From: Costus lasius
Lineage: Eukaryota > Streptophyta > Magnoliopsida > Zingiberales > Costaceae
Direction: 5' to 3'
Length of the DNA: 64,000 bases
Assembly (NCBI GenBank): GCA_027563935.2
Contig: CM050449.1
Coordinates: forward strand, 54,019,949 to 54,083,948
Under the pieces are notes generated by a model that had not been told where the DNA came from, did no database searches, and worked only from the letters and a program-made list of their open reading frames with translations. Shown here piece after piece: positions 36,005 through 46,774 of the stretch; within the stretch, counting starts at the first letter, position 1, and each line of letters opens with the position of its first letter. A program made the translations under genes and the position numbers.

Positions 36005-39000
36005 CTAATGGTTGAGAAACCTCAAACCCATATTATTACAGTGCTTCTCATGCTTCTGCTGCGCCAGAGGCTTAGTAAGCGGGTCTGCCAGATTGTCATC
36101 TGTATGAACCTTGCAGATTTTGATCTCGCCACGATCAATGATCTCCCGGATCAAGTGAAACCGTCTCTGTATGTGCTTGGACTTCTGGTGCGACCGTGGT
36201 TCCTTTGCTTGTGCGATGGCTCCAGTGTTATCACAGAAGATAACCAAAGGATCAGCACTCGAAGGAACAACACCAAGTTCTCTCACGAACTTACGAATCC
36301 ACACTGCCTCCTTGGATGCTTCCGAGGCTGCAACATACTCGGCTTCTGTTGTGGAATCAGCAACAGTTGACTGTTTGAAACTTTTCCACACCACTGCTCC
36401 ACCATTCAAGGTAAAAACATAGCCTGATTGCGATCGGAAATCATCCTGGTCCGACTGGAACGAAGCGTCAGTATATCCTTCAATACTGAGTTCTTCCTGA
36501 CCACCATATATCAAGAACTTATCTTTGGTCCTCCGCAGATATTTTAAAATGTTCTTGACCGCAATCCAGTGCGCCATACCTGGATTACTTTGGAACCGAC
36601 TGGTCACGCTTAACCCGTAAGCGACGTCTGGGCGAGTACACAACATCGCATACATAATGGACCCAATAGCCGAAGCATAAGGCGTATTGTCCATTTCATC
36701 TTTCTCAGTCTGTGTTTGTGGACACTGACTCTTCGAAAGATTCAGACCATGTCTGACTGGCAGATATCCTCTTTTAGAATTCTCTAAATGGAATCTCTCC
36801 AGGACTTTATCGATGTACGTACTCTGGCACAGCCCGAGAAGCCTCTTAGATCTATCCCTGTAGATCTTCACACCTAACACATAGGCTGCTTCTCCTAGAT
36901 CTTTCATCTGGAAACATTTTCCTAACCATGCTTTAACAGCATGCAGTTCAGGAATATCGTTTCCAATGATCAAGATATCGTCGACGTAGAGGACTAGGAA
37001 AGTAATCACGCTCCCACTAAACCTCTTATATACACACGGGTCATCTTCGTTCTTGATGAAACCAAACTCAGAGATTGATTCATCAAAACGAATATTCCAG
37101 CTTCTTGATGCTTGCTTAAGTCCATAAATAGACTTCTTTAACTTGCATATTTTATGACGATCTGATGGATTCGTGAAACCCTCAGGTTGTGTCATATACA
37201 CATCCTCATCCAGATTTCCATTAAGGAAAGCTGTCTTCACATCCATCTGCCAGATCTCATAATCGTAATATGCAGCTATCGCGAAAAGAATCCGAATAGA
37301 CTTAAACATAGCTACAGGTGAGAAAGTTTCATCATAATCTATCCCGTAGATTTGTTTGAAACCTTTCGCAACTAGCCTGCCTTTATAGGTAACTACGTTA
37401 CCATCCATGTCAATCTTCTTCTTGAAGATCCATTTACAGCCTATAGGGATTACTCCCGGAGGCGGATCAACCAAATCCCAGACTTGGTTATCTGACATGG
37501 AGTCCATTTCGGCTCGCATAGCATCAAGCCATCTAGCTGACTCCGGTCCACTGACCGCATCCGCATAAGTGAGGGGTTCATCATTATCAATGATGTAGAC
37601 TCCGTCATAGCGCTCAGGCTGTCGACGGATCCTTCCCGATCTTCGCGGTTCCCGTGATATTTGAGCCTCAGGTTGTTCAATAACCTGATCCACCGGCTCA
37701 GGCACATCCAACTGTGCTTGACTACTTTGTCCATCCTCTGGATTCTCATCCAGCTTTATTTCTCTCCCACTGGCCTCTTGCAGAAGAAACTCCTTCTCAA
37801 GAAATATGGCCGTCCGAGCAACAAATACTTTGTTCTCTTTGGGATCGTAGAAATAATAACCCTTAGTTTCCTTAGGGTAACCGACAAATATACATTTCTC
37901 AGATCTGCTCTCCAGTTTCCCAGAGGCGAGCTTTTTGACATAAGCCTCGCAACCCCAGATCCTGATAAATGTCAAGCTCGGCTGTTTCCCACACCATAAC
38001 TCATATGGCGTCTTAGAAACTGCCTTGGATGGCACTCGGTTTAGTACCTTTGCAGCTGTTTCCAGTGCAAATCCCCAAAAGGAGTATGGAAGAGTAGCCT
38101 GACTCATCATAGAATGAACCATATCAAGTAACGTTCTATTTCTCCTCTCGGACACACCATTCCATTGCGGTGTTCCTGGCGGAGTGAGCTGTGAGATAAT
38201 CCCACACTCTTTTAGATAGTCAGTAAACGCATGACTTAGGTATTCACCACCTCGATCAGAACGAAGTGCCTTGATATTTTGGCCTAACTGATTTTGTACT
38301 TCATTTTTGAACTCTTTGAACCTGTCAAAAGATTCACTTTTATGTCTCATAAGATAGACATAACCATACCTACTGAAATCATCAGTAAAGGTAATGAAGT
38401 ACTGATAGCCACCTCTGGCATGTTTACTAAAAGGCCCACACACATCACTGTGTATAAGGTCAAGTAAACCTGAAGCCCTTTGACCTTTGTTAGGAAAAGG
38501 TGACTTCGTCATTTTACCCATCAAACAAGCTTTGCATGTATCAATCTCCTCATAGGAGAATGATCCCAGCAGTCCATGATCATGCAACTGCTTAATGCGC
38601 TTCTCGTTAATATGGCCTAAACGACTATGCCATAGCAAGGTGCTGTCATCAGCATACTTGGCTTTCTTAACATCAACACTTTGTATAGAACTTTCCATGT
38701 CCAACATGTATAACCCATTGTTAATTGAACCAGTTGCATAAACAATATTATCTAAAGATAAAACACACTTTGAAATATTGCATTCAAAGGCAAATCCTTT
38801 CCTGACAAGAGCAGGAATAGAGACAATATTTTTAGTTATACTGGGTACAAAATAACAATTGTTTAATTCTAATACAATGCCAGATGGTAAAGAAATGAAA
38901 TAGTCTCCTACAGCAACAGCAGCAACCCGTACCCCGTTTCCAACGCGTAGGTCTACCTCATGCTGTCCCACCTGCCTTCTTCTCTTGAGTTCCTGTACAT

Positions 39001-39889
39001 TTGAACAAATGTGAACTCCACATGCAGTGTCCAACACCCATGAAATAGAAGAAGATGAAACCATGACTTCCGTCACATAAATACCTGAGCCAGAAGCGAT
39101 GCTTCCCCTCTTATCTCCTTGGAGCGCTTTACAGTCCTTTTTCCAGTGACCCAGCTGGCCACAGTGGAAACACCTGTTGTCCTTGGACCGCTTCACCTTC
39201 TGTTTCAGAGCCTTACTGTAGTTCTTGACAGGGGCCTTGCCCTTCTTCCCCTTCTTCTTGTTCCTTGAAGGAACCATCAAGACAGAGGTTGAAGGCCTTC
39301 CCTTCAGAGTTTCCTCAGTAGTCAAGAGCATATTCAACAGCTCTGCCGGTGTACAATCGATTTTGTTCATATTAAAGTTAATGATGAACGCATCGAAAGA
39401 GGGCGGAAGAGACTGCAGAATGATGTCTACAGCAAGCTCCTGGTTGACGGTATGCCCCAGTTTCTCCAGAGCCTCCTTGTGCCCAATCATCTTGAGCACG
39501 TGAGCTCCCACTGGGCTCCCTTCAGCCAGTTTGCTCTGAAAGAAGAGCTTCGTCAGATTATAGCGTTCTGTCCTCGCCTGTGCAGCATACAGCATCTTGA
39601 GGTTCGCTATAATCTCTATAGCCGACATATCCTCATGCTGACGCTGCAGCGGTGGCGTCATAGACGCTAGCATCAGGCAAGCGACATCAATGCTATCATT
39701 GACGTGCTTTTCATAGGCTTCACGAACCGCCCTTGCGGCGTTCGCAGCGGGTTGAGGCGGCACAGCCGTCTCGAGGACATACAGTTTCCTCTCTGCCTTA
39801 AGAACGATCTTAAGGTGTCCGAACCAGTCAGAGAAGTTCGGCCCAGCAAACTTCTCCCTTTCCAGTAGGGATCGCACATTGAAGCTCAT
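36005..39889 (-). CDS. Array unit 3 Gag-Pol polyprotein (intact, 1294 aa)
   Basis: This is a full-length copy with all catalytic residues of the unit 1 description. It carries I67, V320 and H592, a combination shared with unit 5 (and, where retained, unit 4) but not with units 1, 2 or 6. A private change, R434Q at about 38587, lies in the integrase zinc region next to, not at, the metal ligands. R592H lies a few residues after the catalytic E581, on the helix following the DDE core, so its effect on integrase is uncertain. Confidence 0.96.
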   Translation of the reverse strand: MSFNVRSLLEREKFAGPNFSDWFGHLKIVLKAERKLYVLETAVPPQPAANAARAVREAYEKHVNDSIDVACLMLASMTPPLQRQHEDMSAIEIIANLKMLYAAQARTERYNLTKLFFQSKLAEGSPVGAHVLKMIGHKEALEKLGHTVNQELAVDIILQSLPPSFDAFIINFNMNKIDCTPAELLNMLLTTEETLKGRPSTSVLMVPSRNKKKGKKGKAPVKNYSKALKQKVKRSKDNRCFHCGQLGHWKKDCKALQGDKRGSIASGSGIYVTEVMVSSSSISWVLDTACGVHICSNVQELKRRRQVGQHEVDLRVGNGVRVAAVAVGDYFISLPSGIVLELNNCYFVPSITKNIVSIPALVRKGFAFECNISKCVLSLDNIVYATGSINNGLYMLDMESSIQSVDVKKAKYADDSTLLWHSRLGHINEKRIKQLHDHGLLGSFSYEEIDTCKACLMGKMTKSPFPNKGQRASGLLDLIHSDVCGPFSKHARGGYQYFITFTDDFSRYGYVYLMRHKSESFDRFKEFKNEVQNQLGQNIKALRSDRGGEYLSHAFTDYLKECGIISQLTPPGTPQWNGVSERRNRTLLDMVHSMMSQATLPYSFWGFALETAAKVLNRVPSKAVSKTPYELWCGKQPSLTFIRIWGCEAYVKKLASGKLESRSEKCIFVGYPKETKGYYFYDPKENKVFVARTAIFLEKEFLLQEASGREIKLDENPEDGQSSQAQLDVPEPVDQVIEQPEAQISREPRRSGRIRRQPERYDGVYIIDNDEPLTYADAVSGPESARWLDAMRAEMDSMSDNQVWDLVDPPPGVIPIGCKWIFKKKIDMDGNVVTYKGRLVAKGFKQIYGIDYDETFSPVAMFKSIRILFAIAAYYDYEIWQMDVKTAFLNGNLDEDVYMTQPEGFTNPSDRHKICKLKKSIYGLKQASRSWNIRFDESISEFGFIKNEDDPCVYKRFSGSVITFLVLYVDDILIIGNDIPELHAVKAWLGKCFQMKDLGEAAYVLGVKIYRDRSKRLLGLCQSTYIDKVLERFHLENSKRGYLPVRHGLNLSKSQCPQTQTEKDEMDNTPYASAIGSIMYAMLCTRPDVAYGLSVTSRFQSNPGMAHWIAVKNILKYLRRTKDKFLIYGGQEELSIEGYTDASFQSDQDDFRSQSGYVFTLNGGAVVWKSFKQSTVADSTTEAEYVAASEASKEAVWIRKFVRELGVVPSSADPLVIFCDNTGAIAQAKEPRSHQKSKHIQRRFHLIREIIDRGEIKICKVHTDDNLADPLTKPLAQQKHEKHCNNMGLRFLNH

Positions 39890-41683
39890 GGTGTTCGTTG
39901 CTGCAGGAATCTACAACAATGCAAGAACAGCAAGGTCAGTATCAATGTTTAGAATCAATCCAGGACTTAAGAAAGATTCTTTTTCTCACTATTTTGTCTG
40001 ACTGAAAAATCCAGTAAACAGTCCGAAAGAGTAACACTCTTTTAGTGAGATGGGATCCAGATTTCATACTTGGTCTCCGCGTCCCGCTCAGGCGAGATAA
40101 GATGCACAGAGAGTACAAGCACTAATCTCTGGTAGGCAGTCCCTGCCAATCGCCAACCCGTGCGATTCCCCTTCATCTGGGCAATCCAGCAGACTGTGCC
40201 AACTGAGTTGGTACAACACAATCTCTGACCCCGCAGATGGCTGCCTCCATGTGCTACCATATGCTCCACATATGTAGCCTACATGGTCAAGCTGACCCGA
40301 CCTACTCCCTGGACCACCACGTGCTATGCTGAGCAACGAGAAGCGATAAATCCCTTCTCTGTAACACGCAGGTGAAATCCCGCACCGTCTGAAGATAGAT
40401 GGACGTGCCCACTGAGTGGGTACAACACGGCTCCAACGATAATCAGAACAGTGAGGTTTCGCGTCAGAAGGCTTACGAGCTTGATATGTTAGCGTTGGAT
40501 TTTAACGGTCTTTTATCTTCTTACTATCAGGCAAATCCTATGGCTATAGCAGAAGATAAATAACTCATGCTGTTCTACTTATTTAAACAATAACAGAAAG
40601 CATGGATCTTATGTGGTAAAAGCCCATTGACCCTAAGTAAGACCTTAAGTTATCTTAAGTCTTCACTTGCTTCTTGGGTCTTGTTGCCTCTCATCTGGCC
40701 CAGACCAGGGCCTAAGCGCCCTCTGCAGCTCAGGTGCGCCCACCAGCTGCATGCGCCTTTGCAATTGTGTTCTGTGCTCTTGTCTAATCAAAATACATTT
40801 TGATCTATCTAGACAAGCTTGACTCGCAGGTCAATTATACAATTAATTAATTAAGAATGTGATTCGCAAATCACAAAAATAATAATTTACCAGGCTCGCA
40901 GGCCCCAGCACAGCACACATTAAGGGCAACCCACATAAGATTAAATAAACAGGCATCATGGCATCAATCAATTAACATGTGATCCATAGACAAAATAAAA
41001 TTTTTCGAAATCCCATTGGAATCAATTTTACTTGTCTTATGTGCCCTACAACCTTACAACGGTCCATTGATAGGGATCCACTCATCGTATCTAGTTAGAT
41101 CCATGCCCTTTGCATGCACCAAGTCTTAACTGACTTGCGTTGACCTAATGGTCAACCATGCATGCGCCAAGGGCTGAACAACCAACATGAGATCTGGCAA
41201 GCGGGTGTGACCCCGGGCCTAACTCATGTGTGTTCACAGGGTGTCTCAACCAGACCTCGCTACACGCCTTTGATGCAATCGACCTATAGCCACCACGTGC
41301 ATGCGCACAGGTGCTATCTGGTCGACCCATCTAGGCTGTCAGATGGTCTGATCAGACTAAGTTGATCTAAACTAGATGATGCTTTCAACCCTAGCAACCC
41401 GTCTAAGGGTTTATTGCAGGTGCGGCTTAGATCTAGTTAGAGGCGCGCAAATAAAGTTTTGATGAAACAAAAACATGTAACATGCGCAACAATGTAAGCA
41501 ATATGCATGCATCAACAAAATTAACCTTACACATGCGCCACCAAAAACATCTCATATATGCGCCACCAAAATACTTTCAACTAGTATTAACGCATGATGA
41601 GAAAACTTAGATCATAAGCGCAAACAAGGATCACCAAACATAGCAATCATATGACCATATGAGATCCTAGCTCTGATACCAAT
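39890..41683 (-). other. Array unit 3 leader with primer binding site
   Basis: This noncoding leader has its primer binding site at 41671-41681. No private variant was found. It has C at the site where units 2 and 4 have T (40899 here). Confidence 0.85.
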
Positions 41684-42267
41684 TGAAGAGTCCCCTTCAA
41701 GGGGGAGCGCAAGCGGATAAAACCCCTTTCAAGAGGGGGGCCGAAACCCTAAGGTAGGGGGCGCATGCAAGTTTGCTAGGGTTTCATCATATATGATCGC
41801 TTACATGCTCATATAATCAACTATGATAAATTGATTGAAGCAAGAGGGAGATTCATACCAACGCCATTGGCTTGGAGGTCGGCTTGGAAGAAGAGAGCAA
41901 CTTAGATCTCCTCCAAAAGTTCACACACAAGATGAAGATCGCCTACCCCTTGTGATGCTTGTGCTAGCAAGAATCTTCAAGGGTCCTTGCCGTGTGTAAG
42001 GGGATGAAGAGACGATTTCCTTTTGGCCGAGAGCTCCACTTGCAAAACCACTTCTCATCGTCAACCTCTTGCCCAACCAAGTTCAAGGCATTGAAGTGAA
42101 GACAAGAACGCATATGCGTTTTGGCGTTCAAGAGAAACCGGCCTTGATGACTTTCCATAAATGGATGATCATCAAGCCATGCGCTTACTCCAACCCAAAA
42201 CGCATATTAGCATTGAACCAAGCGTTCACCTTTGTGAACCGGTTCAAGCCAACATGTTCCAATCGCA
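41684..42267 (-). repeat. Array LTR 4, truncated to its 3'-terminal 584 bp
   Basis: Only the end of the LTR adjoining the unit 3 primer binding site remains. At 42267/42268 it is fused to the protease-coding region of unit 4. Unit 4 has therefore lost the rest of its 3' LTR, its polypurine tract and most of pol. Unit 3 has lost most of its 5' LTR, including the U3 region, so unit 3 probably lacks its own promoter even though its coding frame is intact. Confidence 0.95.
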
Positions 42268-43231
42268 CCCGTACCCCGTTTCCAACGCGTAGGTCTACCT
42301 CATGCTGTCCCACCTGCCTTCTTCTCTTGAGTTCCTGTACATTTGAACAAATGTGAACTCCACATGCAGTGTCCAACACCCATGAAATAGAAGAAGATGA
42401 AACCATGACTTCCGTCACATAAATACCTGAGCCAGAAGCGATGCTTCCCCTCTTATCTCCTTGGAGCGCTTTACAGTCCTTTTTCCAGTGACCCAGCTGG
42501 CCACAGTGGAAACACCTGTTGTCCTTGGACCGCTTCACCTTCTGTTTCAGAGCCTTACTGTAGTTCTTGACAGGGGCCTTGCCCTTCTTCCCCTTCTTCT
42601 TGTTCCTTGAAGGAACCATCAAGACAGAGGTTGAAGGCCTTCCCTTCAGAGTTTCCTCAGTAGTCAAGAGCATATTCAACAGCTCTGCCGGTGTACAATC
42701 GATTTTGTTCATATTAAAGTTAATGATGAACGCATCGAAAGAGGGCGGAAGAGACTGCAGAATGATGTCTACAGCAAGCTCCTGGTTGACGGTATGCCCC
42801 AGTTTCTCCAGAGCCTCCTTGTGCCCAATCATCTTGAGCACGTGAGCTCCCACTGGGCTCCCTTCAGCCAGTTTGCTCTGAAAGAAGAGCTTCGTCAGAT
42901 TATAGCGTTCTGTCCTCGCCTGTGCAGCATACAGCATCTTGAGGTTCGCTATAATCTCTATAGCCGACATATCCTCATGCTGACGCTGCAGCGGTGGCGT
43001 CATAGACGCTAGCATCAGGCAAGCGACATCAATGCTATCATTGACGTGCTTTTCATAGGCTTCACGAACCGCCCTTGCGGCGTTCGCAGCGGGTTGAGGC
43101 GGCACAGCCGTCTCGAGGACATACAGTTTCCTCTCTGCCTTAAGAACGATCTTAAGGTGTCCGAACCAGTCAGAGAAGTTCGGCCCAGCAAACTTCTCCC
43201 TTTCCAGTAGGGATCGCACATTGAAGCTCAT
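42185..43231 (-). pseudogene. Array unit 4: gag-protease fragment fused to LTR sequence (348 aa)
   Basis: This unit keeps residues 1-322 of the polyprotein (gag, CCHC knuckle, protease DTAC) and then reads through the deletion junction into the truncated LTR, adding 26 unrelated residues before a stop at 42185. Integrase, RT and RNase H are gone. It carries I67 and V320, like units 3 and 5. It has a complete LTR 5 upstream on the minus strand, so it could be transcribed and make a Gag-like protein without Pol. Whether the protein is made is unknown. Confidence 0.93.
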
Positions 43232-45025
43232 GGTGTTCGTTGCTGCAGGAATCTACAACAATGCAAGAACAGCAAGGTCAGTATCAATGTTTAGAATCAA
43301 TCTAGGACTTAAGAAAGATTCTTTTTCTCACTATTTTGTCTGACTGAAAAATCCAGTAAACAGTCCGAAAGAGTAACACTCTTTTAGTGAGATGGGATCC
43401 AGATTTCATACTTGGTCTCCGCGTCCCGCTCAGGCGAGATAAGATGCACAGAGAGTACAAGCACTAATCTCTGGTAGGCAGTCCCTGCCAATCGCCAACC
43501 CGTGCGATTCCCCTTCATCTGGGCAATCCAGCAGACTGTGCCAACTGAGTTGGTACAACACAATCTCTGACCCCGCAGATGGCTGCCTCCATGTGCTACC
43601 ATATGCTCCACATATGTAGCCTACATGGTCAAGCTGACCCGACCTACTCCCTGGACCACCACGTGCTATGCTGAGCAACGAGAAGCGATAAATCCCTTCT
43701 CTGTAACACGCAGGTGAAATCCCGCACCGTCTGAAGATAGATGGACGTGCCCACTGAGTGGGTACAACACGGCTCCAACGATAATCAGAACAGTGAGGTT
43801 TCGCGTCAGAAGGCTTACGAGCTTGATATGTTAGCGTTGGATTTTAACGGTCTTTTATCTTCTTACTATCAGGCAAATCCTATGGCTATAGCAGAAGATA
43901 AATAACTCATGCTGTTCTACTTATTTAAACAATAACAGAAAGCATGGATCTTATGTGGTAAAAGCCCATTGACCCTAAGTAAGACCTTAAGTTATCTTAA
44001 GTCTTCACTTGCTTCTTGGGTCTTGTTGCCTCTCATCTGGCCCAGACCAGGGCCTAAGCGCCCTCTGCAGCTCAGGTGCGCCCACCAGCTGCATGCGCCT
44101 TTGCAATTGTGTTCTGTGCTCTTGTCTAATCAAAATACATTTTGATCTATCTAGACAAGCTTGACTCGCAGGTCAATTATACAATTAATTAATTAAGAAT
44201 GTGATTCGCAAATCACAAAAATAATAATTTACCAGGCTCGTAGGCCCCAGCACAGCACACATTAAGGGCAACCCACATAAGATTAAATAAACAGGCATCA
44301 TGGCATCAATCAATTAACATGTGATCCATAGACAAAATAAAATTTTTCGAAATCCCATTGGAATCAATTTTACTTGTCTTATGTGCCCTACAACCTTACA
44401 ACGGTCCATTGATAGGGATCCACTCATCGTATCTAGTTAGATCCATGCCCTTTGCATGCACCAAGTCTTAACTGACTTGCGTTGACCTAATGGTCAACCA
44501 TGCATGCGCCAAGGGCTGAACAACCAACATGAGATCTGGCAAGCGGGTGTGACCCCGGGCCTAACTCATGTGTGTTCACAGGGTGTCTCAACCAGACCTC
44601 GCTACACGCCTTTGATGCAATCGACCTATAGCCACCACGTGCATGCGCACAGGTGCTATCTGGTCGACCCATCTAGGCTGTCAGATGGTCTGATCAGACT
44701 AAGTTGATCTAAACTAGATGATGCTTTCAACCCTAGCAACCCGTCTAAGGGTTTATTGCAGGTGCGGCTTAGATCTAGTTAGAGGCGCGCAAATAAAGTT
44801 TTGATGAAACAAAAACATGTAACATGCGCAACAATGTAAGCAATATGCATGCATCAACAAAATTAACCTTACACATGCGCCACCAAAAACATCTCATATA
44901 TGCGCCACCAAAATACTTTCAACTAGTATTAACGCATGATGAGAAAACTTAGATCATAAGCGCAAACAAGGATCACCAAACATAGCAATCATATGACCAT
45001 ATGAGATCCTAGCTCTGATACCAAT
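43232..45025 (-). other. Array unit 4 leader with primer binding site
   Basis: This is a full 1794-bp noncoding leader with the primer binding site at 45013-45023. It has a private T at about 43303 (CAATCTAGG). T at 44241 is shared only with unit 2, although the adjoining coding region is of the unit 3/5 type. This marks a mosaic boundary between 43033 and 44241. Confidence 0.85.
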
Positions 45026-46754
45026 TGAAGAGTCCCCTTCAAGGGGGAGCGCAAGCGGATAAAACCCCTTTCAAGAGGGGGGCCGAAACCCTAAGGTAGG
45101 GGGCGCATGCAAGTTTGCTAGGGTTTCATCATATATGATCGCTTACATGCTCATATAATCAACTATGATAAATTGATTGAAGCAAGAGGGAGATTCATAC
45201 CAACGCCATTGGCTTGGAGGTCGGCTTGGAAGAAGAGAGCAACTTAGATCTCCTCCAAAAGTTCACACACAAGATGAAGATCGCCTACCCCTTGTGATGC
45301 TTGTGCTAGCAAGAATCTTCAAGGGTCCTTGCCGTGTGTAAGGGGATGAAGAGACGATTTCCTTTTGGCCGAGAGCTCCACTTGCAAAACCACTTCTCAT
45401 CGTCAACCTCTTGCCCAACCAAGTTCAAGGCATTGAAGTGAAGACAAGAACGCATATGCGTTTTGGCGTTCAAGAGAAACCGGCCTTGATGACTTTCCAT
45501 AAATGGATGATCATCAAGCCATGCGCTTACTCCAACCCAAAACGCATATTAGCATTGAACCAAGCGTTCACCTTTGTGAACCGGTTCAAGCCAACATGTT
45601 CCAATCGCATTTGGTTCATGAACCAAACCGAAATAGCTCAAGCCATGTGGTCTAGACCATATTGAACCCTAAGGCTCAAGATCTCACCATTCATCTCCTG
45701 ATGCTCCTGATCTCACCGATCTAGCATCATCTCTCTCGATCGAAGCTTACCGATCTCAAGCCCTAATCAATCAAACATGATCAGACCAGATCTCACTTAC
45801 AATCAGAGATGAAATCCCTTTAAACTGAATCCAAACAATTCAGTCCACACGATCTGACTCAAGTAAGCCATATCATCAATTGTGCGACCCTGAGGGTTTC
45901 CTTTAAATGTCGGTAACGATAACTCACGTTATCACGATCAGTGAGGGGTATCTAGCAACACATCACTATCTCCCGATATAAAGGAAAGAGTCTTCCAAGA
46001 CTACTCCCAAACCACAGCACAAGTGTGAATCTATTCACAAGGCATGCATGTGTCCCTTGCCACTGGATGTTCTTATTGGACAAGCGTGTCAAGCCTGTGA
46101 CTCCAATATGATGAGCATGATTAGATCAGATGAACATAGTCATCTGGGTATGGCCATACACTATCTCAATCATCTCATCTAGGGGGGCCCTTATAGAACA
46201 TCACACTCCTTCAACAAGGAGACGGCAATCCTCTATCTATCACTAGTGCCCTAACCTGACTCAAGCTCATTATCCAAGATAGTCTATAACCATTATCTTT
46301 CAAATGATATTGAACTACCTCAAAACAATGACAATCATCATTCAGAGACACAAGTGATCTCAAGTCAAAGGACATGTGCCACTTGTAGCATACAAGGATT
46401 ATTCACATTGTGACAAGCAATAAGAATATCCTAGTAGGGTCTGTCCAGTACATCCAATGTACCCATGAGTCTACATCTTATTCCATGCTCGAAGCATCCT
46501 ATAAGATTAGAACACATATTAGTCTCAATCATATCAAGGCTGTCTCATGTTCACCAAGATATATCGACTAAGGACATTATAGCATGTCAGCCTAGCTGAA
46601 CAGCTTTGAGACATTAATCAGAAGTACACTTATTACAGCAGACAAGGTAACAACCTGAATAATAACCATGCCTTTATAAACACAAGAGTTTATTACATGA
46701 TACTGTTACAATCCCAAAGGCCTCAAACATTAGCCTTAAGGGCATACCCCAACA
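45026..46754 (-). repeat. Array LTR 5 (shared by units 4 and 5)
   Basis: This is a complete 1729-bp LTR with no private variant noticed and TTCACCAAG as in LTRs 3, 6 and 7. It is the 5' LTR of the deleted unit 4 and the 3' LTR of unit 5. Confidence 0.95.
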
Positions 46755-46774
46755 ATCTCCCACTTGCACTTAAT

